Shown piece by piece: positions 10,609-22,300 of a stretch of 64,000 bases of DNA (positions are counted from its first letter, which is position 1; every line of letters starts with the position of its first letter). This DNA comes from Scilla litardierei (lineage: Eukaryota; Streptophyta; Magnoliopsida; Asparagales; Asparagaceae), in the NCBI GenBank assembly GCA_030789695.1, contig JAULAV010008692.1:62001-126000 (forward strand). Reading direction: 5' to 3'. Below the pieces are notes generated by a model. The model searched no databases, was not told where the DNA came from, and was given only the letters and a program-made list of their open reading frames with translations. The translations under genes and the position numbers were made by a program.

Positions 10609-12854
10609 GGCGATATTAGCCTTCGAATTCCATTCCGATCGGTTACAACCTTCAAAAAATAACAAACCGGCGTCAGAAGTTTTATCTTAAATCAAAGATG
10701 AAATCATTCTTTAAAAAAATCCTAAATTATCATTTTTTGCATCAAAATGATGATGGTCCTCCTCCTCATCTTCATCATCGCCTAACAATTAATCCTCGTA
10801 CTCCCATATTACATTTAAAAGTCAAACATGCATCAATATGATGGCCATATTGAACTGGAGAGTTTCTACTACTCCCTTTGTAGTGCAAACACAATATCCC
10901 ATGATAAGGCGCACTGCTTTGCTTCATACTGAATGAATTTGGGAGCTACAAATGATTTGTGGTTGTTATGAGCATACCAACTTCTGCTTGTGAGCATACC
11001 ATCATATTACAAAAGGAGTCAATATTACCTACTGCAAATATGATGATATGCTCACAACAACCATAACCCAAATCTTTCTTAAATATGATGGGCTGTTGTG
11101 AGCAATATGATGTTGTATGCATTTACTAATGCAAAATGAGATTCTACAGCAATATGATGGTTAGAGAGGTATGCTCACAATAGCCCAGTGCAAATCCAAA
11201 GCCACAGAGCAATCGCCCAAATTCTTTGCTAGTTATACTCAAAGAAGAGCGCGGGTGATGCCCTACAAAATTTCAATCTCAAAGTCACACTTCACAAAAC
11301 AGCTGGATCCCCCTCAGTTCGAAGGAAATCACGTTCAGCGACATTCTCTACGTTACATTGATTGGAATCAAGCTTGGTGCCTACATAATTGAAGGGTAAA
11401 CTAACATCACGCTATACTATAGAACTTTGCCAAATAGGTATACATTTGAAACAGAATGAAGAGATCAGCATAGCATGAAAAAGAAGCCCAAACCCAAAAA
11501 AGAATAATTCTGGTTTTGAAATGTTGTGCTGGAATCACCACCTAATTTCCATTCTAAAAACAGTGAAATGAACTGAGTGATGAACCAAAACAACCAAGTG
11601 ACCAACTGTTTTGTTATGATAATATGACATATAGGAATATGTTAACAACACTGCTTGTAAATCAGGAATCATGTTATATATGTTATACTACATAACTACC
11701 AAAATATATTCGATAACATCCACAGTGTCATCATGCACGTACACTTCTTTAAAAAGGAAATGCAAACAAACACCATGCACACACACTTCTTTATCAGTTA
11801 TCAGTAAACATCAAAATGATTTTACCTTCTCAGGTTCTTTACTCGGTGAATAATTAGCAACCACATGCATTTATATGAGTTAAAATGTATGCAGTTAACA
11901 CATTGTCAGTTAACGTTGGTGTAGTAATCAATTTTTGTGTTCACAATGACAACAAATTTTCATATGTTTTCAGGTTCATATGTTTGTTGTAAACCAAACA
12001 TATTCCTGTAAACAATATCCACATAGGATATTTTAAGCCATGATTATCAATATTTCTATGAAGTTGTTTTCACAATCCACATATTTTATTTCCAATGGGT
12101 TTCACATAATTATATTCATGGATATTGTAAACCATCAACTTCTTAAACATGCACACACAACCCTCCACATAGTTATCTTCCTGGATATTGTAAACCATCA
12201 AAAAACATATTGTAGTCAAGCTCCAGGAGAGAACAAAAAATTTATTATGCTCATGGATGATGGATATTGGTATCCAAGCTCCATTTTGTATCTTGGTTCA
12301 GCATCGCCACATAGTTATCGAGGGAAAGTGGAATTTTTTTCTTCCTGGATATTAGCATCCAATCTTCATTTTGTATAGTGATTGCTTATATAGGCTAGAA
12401 TATGGAGATAAAGCTAGAATTTCATCAAGAATGTCTCAATACAACTTGGAATGTTAGTATGAAAAATGAATTCTTTTTGTTGAACAAAAATTGATTACAT
12501 ACAAAGTACACAAACAGATCTCAGCTCTGTCAAACTTTTAATCAAATGGATTATTGGTTTACCCATAAATATAAAAAAAACCCCAAAAAAATAGAGTCCC
12601 TCCCAAACTTGAATTTCCCCCCAAAATGTGACTTCCCCCACCCAACATTTTGAGTACACAGCTAAAAAACATAACTTGATTTAAATTTTCCCCCAACGTT
12701 GTGAGGACACAGCAAAAAAACTGAAGTTAGTTTTTTGTTTAAACTGCATATTAATTTTATGAACAAACATCATGGAACACCTTCATATCCAGTAAATTTC
12801 TGCCACAGTAACAAAGATATGCTTAAGATTTCAATTTAAAGCACATAAATTAAC
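10609..12854. other. No gene recognised; short inverted and direct repeats
   Basis: AT-rich sequence. An imperfect inverted repeat pairs GGTTGTTATGAGCATACC (about 10960) with ATGCTCACAACAACCATAACC (about 11048), the kind of structure left by a small MITE, but no clean ends or target duplication were found. GGATATTGTAAACCATCAA occurs twice (12121, 12181). A moderately GC-rich stretch at 11170-11390 has open frames on both strands that I could not assign. Confidence 0.45.
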
Positions 12855-13495
12855 CTGATGAGTCCAAGTAGCCTCAATTAAATGTGTGCCATACTCTTCA
12901 AGCATCTCATATAATAGTAGAAAGACCTTCCATCTTTATTGACTACTCAAATGACAATCATCCAGATGGCATCCTAGTCCAACACCCATGGATTTGGTTC
13001 CTTCTCTGCCAACTTATCTCTCTTTGTGATATTAGTATATGATTGGGTCCCATTACATGCATTAGCATGCTTATCTTAGGTAGATGAAATAAATTCTGAG
13101 TCACAGGAAGAGAAACAGCTATCGTAGTTATCGTAAGAATAATATTTACTCGATGATACTTTAAGAATATGTAATGCTTGCTTCCTCAAGCATGGATCCT
13201 TATCAACCTGCGGATAAATACATGAGGAAAGCAATAGTAAAAGCATTCAAATTGAATTCCTCTATGTATAAAAAACAGAAAGGAAAAAAAAGAAATGCCA
13301 GGCCAAAAGGTATACCAATCCGCTTCGTATCTCTACCCAAAATTATTTTTCAGCTCTTAAGTCAAATTCTTTATGAATATCACCTCTTGGTAAATTTTTA
13401 TTTGGATCCATGCTGTAGAATGAGGAGAAATACAAAGAGATCATGTTGTATGCATCTAGCCTCTCTACGGTGTCCGAGAGAAAACAGAGACATGT
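12855..13495 (-). pseudogene. TARBP1/TRM3-like tRNA 2'-O-methyltransferase fragment
   Basis: Two adjacent minus-strand exons. The upstream one (to 13316) ends in FWVEIRSGL before a GT donor. The downstream one (13207-12855) begins VDKDPCLRKQALHILKVSSS and ends, after a frame change, with RWKVFLLLYEMLEEYGTHLI then EATWTHQ before a GT. Joined across the intron this gives EIRSGLVDKDPCLRKQALHI, matching in pattern the large helical-repeat region of plant SpoU-family tRNA (guanosine-2'-O)-methyltransferases related to yeast TRM3 and human TARBP1. Stops and frameshifts within the downstream exon and a stop before FWVEI show that it is dead. The catalytic SPOUT domain is not in the window. Family assignment is from motif memory and moderately firm. 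Confidence 0.55.
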
Positions 13496-14459
13496 AAAGT
13501 TTCCATACTTTCTTTGCAAAATATGACCTACAGTATCATGCAAAATACTAAAGGTAAACATAATATTATATCTAATCATGATGCATATTTGTTAGGGAAG
13601 AATATGACCTGCATGTATTGTTTCCATCAAAATTGTTTTCATCAAACCTGGTTCACAATAAAAAGTTGATATCCCAATTCGCATATGATGAAAACAAAAT
13701 CGCCAAATTGGGAACCAATTTTCTGCAAAATGAGAATAAGAAAAAAAATGAAGTAATTCCATGTCAAGAGTCGTTCTTGAAAAAGAAAATCAAAGATGAA
13801 AAAAAGAAAGGAATGAACCTTTTCTTTAAAGGCAAATCCAACACTCTTGCTTCATCTCAGCCATCTTCAGTTTGTTTAGGCTCTAGCACTGCATTAGGAA
13901 AACTATTAAAGAACTAAACAACAATTATCCAAAAGACCACAGAGAGAAAAGGGGGGACAGTGGAGAAGATATACAGATATAAGAGGGTCTAGAGGGAGAG
14001 AATAGAGGGGGGTGGCCCAAATGCATCAGCGTCAAAACCACCTGTAAATTGAAAAGTATACATTATTGAACAAAACCCCATTGAGACTAAACAAAATTCC
14101 TAAAATTCTCAAGCTTCCTCACCTCTTTCAACTGTGGTGTTGAAAATTATGAAGCAACCGTCATAATTTCTCAAGCTTCATCACCATCTGCACTCCTAAA
14201 ATTCCTAAATTTTCATGAGCATGTGGTGAAGCATCTTAGCATTTAGTATAATATACTTTTACTGATTTCATACCTCAAACAAAATGTCAATGTGATGCCT
14301 TCGAGCATTTCAAAAAAAGAAATTATATTTCATTAAATCAAAAACAGGATGTATGAATCAAAAACAGAATGTATTCACACACAAAAATGTATCAAATCAA
14401 AAAAAGAACTTACCTTTGAGCATTTTTACAAACAGTTGGTGTGTATTCCTTTGAAGATG
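13496..14459. other. No gene recognised
   Basis: AT-rich sequence upstream (minus sense) of the methyltransferase fragment. A lysine-rich plus-strand open frame at 13618-13917 has no recognisable domain and is probably fortuitous. Confidence 0.4.
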
Positions 14460-14880
14460 CTAAGCTTAGAACGCCATTTCTAGGGAATCTCCTCTCTTCT
14501 TCTCCTTCGAGATCGAGATCAAAACCCTAGACTTTAATGGGGGAGTGATAGAGAGAAAGGGGGAAGAAAGAAGGCGGTAGGGACAGAATATATGAAGGAT
14601 GCTCAACCAAAAAATGCAAACTTGCAGAGGATGATGGGGAATCTGATAGAAAGAAGGTTAGCCGAACATTGAAAGAATCGGGAGTTCGAACCCCCAAATC
14701 AGCCGTGGGGAAGAGATATCAGGATCCGTCGAGAAGTGGAGTTGCAGATATGCAGGAAGCATAGAATGCCATTTCTGGGGAATCTCCTCTCTTCTTCTCC
14801 TTCGAGATCGAGATCAAAACCCTAGACTTTAAGGGGGGAATGAAAGAGAGAAAGGGGGAAGAAAGAAGGCGGTAGGGCTT
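14460..14880 (-). repeat. Duplicated leader-like segment (two copies about 300 bp apart)
   Basis: Positions about 14466-14583 and 14766-14877 are near-identical direct repeats sharing GGGAATCTCCTCTCTTCTTC, CGAGATCGAGATCAAAACCC and AAGGCGGTAGGG. On the minus strand this is a pyrimidine-rich leader with TCTAGGGTTTTGATC and an ATGGC start (MAFYASCISATPLLDGS* in the right copy, MAF* in the left). It looks like the 5' UTR and start of a plant gene, duplicated and then broken. The gene is not identified. Confidence 0.6.
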
Positions 14881-17800
14881 TTGGGTACAGATCCATGCTG
14901 TCTTTTTCTGTCTCTTTCCCGAGCGCAAATCTCAAGTTTTGGTTTCAAATTTTAAATAACATATCAACCTTTGATAGATTTTTGATGATTAGGATATTGT
15001 TGATGACTGGGACAAACAAATATATGACTGGACTTATGACTGGGACAAAATTCAAAATATGCTCCCTTTTATAGAATAGATATCTTACATAAAATGTAAA
15101 AGAAAGCACAGAGCTCAGAGAAATCCGCAAAAATGTCTGTTGGAACCGGGAGATCGCCATCTTCATCCGAAAAATAAGAGAAGACAAAATTAGGCCATAA
15201 AAATCATATCATTTCATACAAAGATATATATCTTATAGAAACCGTAGAAAATAGCACGGAGTACAGAACATTCCGCAAAAATTTCCGTTAGAATCAGGAG
15301 ATTGCCATATTCAAGCGAAAAATAAGAGAAGACAAATTTAGTCTATAAAAATCATATCATTTAATAAAAGATCCACAGTTTCAATAAACTATAGAAAATA
15401 GTTCGGTGTTTAGAAAAATAAGCAAAAATGGCCGTTGGAATCGGGAGATCGACATCTTCAGCAGAAAAATCAGAGGAAACAAAATTAAGCCATAAAAATC
15501 ATATCATATAATCTAAAGATTCATATCTTACAGAAAATTTAGAAAATAGCCCGGAGTTCAAAAAAATACGCGAAAATGTCCGTTGGAACCAAGAGAACAC
15601 CTTCTTCATCTGCAAAATAAGAGAAGAATAAATTAGGCGTAAAAATCATCTTCAAGATATTGTAGAAAATATCCTCTAGGTCAAAAAATCCGCAAAATCG
15701 CCGTTGGAACCGTGAGAATGCCACCTTCAATTGAAAAATAAGAGAAACAACAATAGGCCAAAAAATCATATCATTTAATAAAATGATCCATATCTTCCAA
15801 AAAATGAAGAAAAATAGCTTCAAGCTAACAAAAATCAGTAAAAATGTCCGCAGGAACCGGTAGATCGCAATATTCAACTGAAAAAAAATAAGAAGAGAAA
15901 AACGTAGGATATAAAAATCATGTCATTTAATAAAAAAATTCATATCTTCCATAAAATGTAGAAAATAGCACCGAACTTTGAAAAATAAGAAAAAGTTTCC
16001 GTTAGAACCAGGAGATCGCCATCTACAACTGAAAAATAACAGTAGACAAAATTAGGCTATAAAGATCAAATCATTTAATATAAAGATTCATATCTTACAG
16101 AAAATATAGAAAATATCCCGGAGCTAAAAAATCCGCAAAAATGTTCGTTGGAACCGATAGATCGTCATCTTCTTCCAAAAAATAGAGAAGACAAAATTTG
16201 GCCAAAAAATCATATCATTTCATAAAAAGATCCATATCTTTCAGAAAATGTGGAACAACAGACTTAAGAAAAATCCACAAAAATGTCCATTGGAACCGGG
16301 AGAACGCCATATTCAATTGAAAAAATAAGAGAAAACAAACTTATGCTATAAAAATAAAATCTGCAAAAATATCCGTTGGAACATGGCGATCGCCATCTTC
16401 GACTGAAAAATAAAAGAAGCCAAAATTAGGTCAAGAAATCATATCATTAAATAAAAAGATTCATAAATTTTCGAAATCTAGAAAAATATCACCGAGCTCA
16501 AAAAAATCCGCAAAATGTTCCTTGGAATAGGAATATCGCCATCTTCATTTGACAAATAAGAGATGATAGATTCGGTTATAAAAATCATATAATTTAATAT
16601 AAAGTTTCATATTATACAAAAAATATAGAAAATAGCCCGAAGCTCAAAAAAATACGCACAAATGTCCATTAAAACTGAGAGATTGCCATCTTCAAATTAA
16701 AAAAAAGGAGAAAACAAAAATTAGCCAAAAAAATCATATCATTTCATAAAAAGATACATAACTTCCAGAAAATGTAGCAAAATCTGCAAAAATGTCCGTT
16801 GAAAATGGGATATCGCCATCTTCAACTAAAAAAATAAGAGAATACAAACGTTTGCAATAAAAATCGTATTATTTAATAAAGGTTCTATATCTTCAATAAA
16901 ATGTAGAATACTGAGCTCAAAAAATACGCAAAAATGTCTGTTGGAACTGGAAGATCGCCATCTTCAACTTAAAAATAAGAGAAAACAACATTAGGCTATA
17001 AAAATCATTTCATTTAATTTAAAGATCCACACTTTTTTGAAAAATATAGAAAATAGCCTGGAGCTCAGAAAAATCCGCAAAAATGTTTGTTGAAACAGGG
17101 AGATCACCTTCTTCATTTGAAAAAATTAAAAGAAGAAACAATTAGGTCAAAAAATCATATCATTAAATAAAAATATCCATAACTTCACGAAAATGTAAAA
17201 AATAGCCACGAATTCAGAAAAATCGACAAAAATGTCTGTTGGAACCGAGAGATCTGCATCTTCCACTGAATAATAGAAAAGACAAAAGTAGATTATAAAA
17301 ATCATATCATTTAATATAAAGATTCAAATCATTCAGAAAATGTAGAAAATAGATCGAAGCTCAGAAAAATCCGAAAAATGTCCGTTGCAACAGGGAGATC
17401 GCCATCTTCAACTAAAATAAAAGAAGACAAAATTAGGCCAAAAATCATATCATTTTATAAAAAGATACATATTTGCCATAAAATGTAGAAAATAGCACAG
17501 AGCTCAGAAAAATCCGCACAAATATCCTTTGGAACCGGGAGATCGCAATATTCAACTTAAAAAGAGAAGACAAAATTAGGCCAAAAAATCATATCATTCA
17601 ATAAAAAGATACATATCTTCCAGAAAACGTACAAAAGGCCCAAAGCTAAGAAATATCTGCAAAAATGTCCGTTGAAACAGGAAGATCGCCAAATTCAACT
17701 AAAAATATGAGAAAACAAAATTAGGCTACAAAAATTTTGTCATTTAATAAAGAGATCCATATCTTTAATAAAATGTAGAAAATAGCCTGGAGCTTAGAAA

Positions 17801-18631
17801 AATCCGCAAAAATGTTTGTTGGAACTAGGAGATCGACATCTTCAACTGAAAAATAAGAGAATAAAATTTATAGGATATAAAAATCATATCATTTACTATA
17901 AAGATTCTTATCTTCCAGAAAGTGTACAAAATAGCCCCGAGCTCTGAAAAATTTGCAAAAATGTCCGTTGGAACTGGAAGATCGCCATCTTTAACTGAAA
18001 AATAAGAGAAGACAAAATTAGGCCAAAATATCATATCATTTAATAAAATGATACATATCTTCCAAAAATATGGAAAATATCCTGGAGTTCAAAAAATTCA
18101 CCAAAAATGTCCGTTGGAACCAGGAGATCGCCATCTTCAACTGAAAAATTAAGAGAAGAAAAAATTAGGTTAAAAATCATATCATTTAATAAAAAGATTC
18201 ATAACTTCCCGAAAATGTAGAAAAATAGTCACGAACTCAGAAAAATCGACAAATATGTCCATTGAAACTGGGTGATCACCATCTTCAACTGAATAATAGG
18301 AGAAGACAAAGTTAGGTTATGAAAATCATATCATTTAATAATATATTCATATCATACATAAAATGTAGAAAATAGTTTGGAGCTCAGAAAAATCCAAAAA
18401 TATATCCGTTGGAACTGGGAAACCACCATTTTAAACTGAAAAATAAAACAAGAAAAAATTAGGCCAAAAATCATATCATTTAATAAAAGATATATCTCTA
18501 CCATATAATGTAGTAAATAGCATCGAGCTCAGAAAAATCCGCACAAATGTCCATTGGAACCAAGAGAGCGCAATATTCAACTGAAAAAATAGTAGATAAA
18601 AATTCGGCCAAAAAATCATATCAATTTAATA

Positions 18632-18755
18632 AAGGAGGAGGAGGAAAAGAGAGAGTATCCTCTCTCAGATCAACAACAACGGAGGAGGAGGAAAAGAGAG
18701 AGATTCTCTCTCTCAACAACAACAACGGAGGAGGAGGAAAAGAGAGAGATTAGGA
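18632..18755. repeat. GA-rich minisatellite inserted in the satellite
   Basis: Two and a half tandem copies of a unit of about 47 bp (GGAGGAGGAGGAAAAGAGAGAG, then a CTCTCTC stretch, then CAACAACAAC) interrupt a satellite monomer. The unit contains both purine-rich and complementary pyrimidine-rich runs, so it can fold on itself. It has no similarity to the monomer. Confidence 0.9.
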
Positions 18756-19194
18756 GATAAAAATCAAATCATTTAATATAACGATTCTTATTTTCTAGAA
18801 AGTGTACAAAATAGCCACAAGCTCAAAAAAATCCTTAAAATGCCCGCTGGAACAGGAAGATCGCCATCTTCAACCGAAATATAAGTGAAGACAAAATCAG
18901 GCCAAAATATCATATCATTTAATAAAATGATACATATCTTCCAAAAAAGTGGAAAATAGACCGTAGCTCAAAAAAATCCACAAAAATATCCGTTGGAACC
19001 GGGAGATCGCCATCTTCAACCGAAATATAAGAGAAGCCAAAATTAGTCCAAAATATCATATCATTTAATAAAAAGATTGCTAGGAAAAAAGAGAAGTCAA
19101 ATTTAGGCTATAATAATCATATTAATTAATAAAAATATCCATATCTTTTATAAAATGTAGAAAATAGCACCAAGCCCAGAAAATTATTTATAAA

Positions 19195-19355
19195 AAACTT
19201 ATTAGTTGAAGATGGCAATATCTCGATTACACCGTACATTTTTATAGATGACGATGAAGACTTCTTGGTTCCGAATTTTGTCTTCTCTTATGTTTCAGTT
19301 GAAGATTGCGATTTTCCGGTTTCAACGGACATTTTTGGCCTAATTTTGTCTTCAC
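19195..19355. repeat. Inverted satellite segment 1
   Basis: Here the monomer sequence is present as its reverse complement (AGTTGAAGATGGCAATATC, TTTTGTCTTCTCTTATGTTT, TTTCAACGGACATTTTT) inside an otherwise uniformly oriented array. The same inverted motif occurs at 27268 and 51305. Confidence 0.88.
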
Positions 19356-22300
19356 TGATATAATTTAATAAAACGATACATATCTTCCAAAAATGTGAAA
19401 AATAGCCCGAAGCTCGGAAAAATTTGCAAAAAAATCCATTGGAACCGGGAGATCGCCATCTTCAACAGAAATAAAAGCGAAAAGACAAAATAAGGCCAAA
19501 AGGTCATATCATTTAATAAAAAGATCACCATCATCAACTGAAAAATAAGAGAAGACAAAATAGGCAACACAATCATAACAATTAATATATATGTCCTTAC
19601 CCGACCTTTGAAAAACACGCAAAAATTTCCATTGGAAATGTGAGATCGCCAATTAGTTTGAAAAATAAGAGAACAAAATTAGGCCATAACAATCATATCA
19701 TTTAATATAAAGATCCATATCTAAAACGTAGAAAATAGCATAGAGCTCAGAAAAATCCGTAAAATTTTCTGTTGGAACCGGGGAGACCGCCATCTTCGTT
19801 TGAAAAATAAGAGAAACAAAATTAAGCCATAAAAATCATATCATTTAATATAAAAATCGAAAGCTCACATAAAATGTTGAAGCCTGGATTACAAGAAATT
19901 CCCCAAAAATTTGTGTTTGAACCAGGGGAATGATATATTCAACTGAAAAATAAGAGAAGAAAAACGTGGTCTATAAAAGTCATATCATTTGATAAAATGA
20001 TCCATATCTTCAATACACTGTAGAAAATAGTTTCGAGTTTAGAAAAATCCGTAAAAATGGCCGTTGGATCAGGGAGATCGACATCTTCAACTAAAAAAAT
20101 CAGATAAAAACAAAATTAGGATATAAAAACATATCATTTAGTATAAAGATCCATATCTTCCAGAAAATTTAGAAAATAGCCCGGATCTTAGAAAAATCCG
20201 CACAAATATTTGTTGGGAATGCGAGATCACCATCTTCAACTGAAGAAAAGAGAAGACAAAATTAGGATTAACATTATTTCATTCAATAAAAAGATTCCTA
20301 ACTTCCCAAAAATGTAGAAATATAGTTCCAAACTCAGAAATATCTACAAAAATGTCCGTTGGAAGCAGGAGATCGACATCTTCAAGTGAAAAATAAGAGA
20401 AGACAAAGTCAGGCTAAAATATCATATCATTTAATAAAAAGAGGCTTTATCTTCAATAAAATGTAGAAAATAGCCTGGAGCTCAGAAAAATCCGCAAAAA
20501 GATCCGTTGGAACCGGTAGATCGCCACTTTCAACTTAAAAATAAGAGAAGATAAAATTAGGAAATAAAATCATATCATTTAATCTAAACATATATATCTT
20601 ACAAAAAATGGAGAAAATAGCCTGGAACTTAGAAAAATCCAAAAAAAGTCCGTCGGAACCGGGATATTACCATCTTCATCTAAAAAGACCAGAAGATAAA
20701 ATTAGCCCAAAAATCATATTATTTAATAAAAAGATCCATATCTTCTAGAAAATGTAGTAAATAGCTTCAAGGTCAAAAAAATAAGAAAAAAATCTTAGTT
20801 GGAACCGTAAGAACGCCATCTTCAACTGAAAAATAAGAGAAGATAACATTAGGCCAAAAATCATACAATTTAATAAAATGATTTATATCATTCATAAAAT
20901 GAAGAAAAATAGCCACATGGTAACAAAAATCAGTAATAATGTCCTCTGAAATCGGTAGATCGCCATATTCTACTGAAAAAATAAGAGAAGAAAAATGTAG
21001 ACTATAAAAATCATATCATTTAATTAAAATTCAAATCTTCCATAAAATTTAGAAAATAGCACCGAGCTTCGAAAAATCTGCAAAAAATTTCGTTGGAACC
21101 AAAAGGTTCGCCATCTTCCACTGAAAAATAATAGTAGACAAAATTAGGCAAAAATCGTATCATTTAATAAAAATATCCATATTTTCAAGAAAATTTAGAA
21201 AATAGCCCTGAGGTCAGAATAATCTATAAAAACGTCTGGAGGAACCGGGAGATCGCTGTCTTCAACCGTAAAATAGGAGAAGACAAATTTAGGCCAAAAA
21301 TCGTATCATTTAATAAAAAGATTCATAACTTCATGAAAATGTAGAAAAATAGTCCCGAGCTCAGAAAAATTCGATAAAATGTCAGTTGGAACCAGAAGAT
21401 CGCCATGTTCAATTGAAAAATAAGAGAAGAAAAATTAAACTAAAATCATTTTATTTTTAAAAAAGATTAATAGCTTCAATAGAATATAGAAAATAGCACC
21501 AAGCATAGAAAAATCCCTAAATATACACATTAGAACAGGGAGATCGTTGTCTTCAACTAAACCTTAAGAGAAATTAAGCCAAAAATTATATCATCTAATA
21601 AAATGATCCATATCTTCCAGAAAATGCAGAAAACAGATCCAAGCTTAGAAAACCAGCGAAAATGTTCGTTGGAACAGAGAGATCGCTATCTTTAATTGAA
21701 AAATAAGAGAAGACAAAATTAGGCAAAAAATCATATAATCTAACTAAAAGATTCATATCTTCCAGAAAATACAGAAAATAGCTCCGTGCTAAGTATAATC
21801 TGTAAAAAATGTCTGTTTGAATCGGGAGATCACAATCTTCAACTGAAAATTAAGAAAAGGCAAAATTAGGTTAGAAAAAGCATATATTTTAATTTAAATA
21901 TACATATCTTACTGAAAATTTAGAAAATAGCCAGTAGCTATGAAAAAACCGAAAAATTGTTTGTTGGAATTCGAAGATCGCCATCTTAATTTGAAAAATA
22001 AGAGAAGACAAAATTAGGGTTTAAAATAAATTTATTTAATAAAAAGATCCACATCTTCCAGAAAATGTAGAAAATAGCCTCTAGGTCAAAAAAATCCGTA
22101 AAAATATCCTTTGGAACTGAGAGAACGCCATCTTCAACTGAAAAAAATAAGAGAGACAAACTTAGGCCAAAAACATATCATTTAATATAATGATACATAT
22201 CTTACATAAAATGTAGAAAAATTGCACCAAACTTAGTAAAAACTGCAAAAAAGTCAGTTAGAACCCGGAGATCGCCATCTTCTTCAGAAAAACATAAGAA

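Noticed and set aside
14670..14700. GTTCGAACCCC as a tRNA T-loop
   Set aside because: No matching stems on either side; isolated sequence match.
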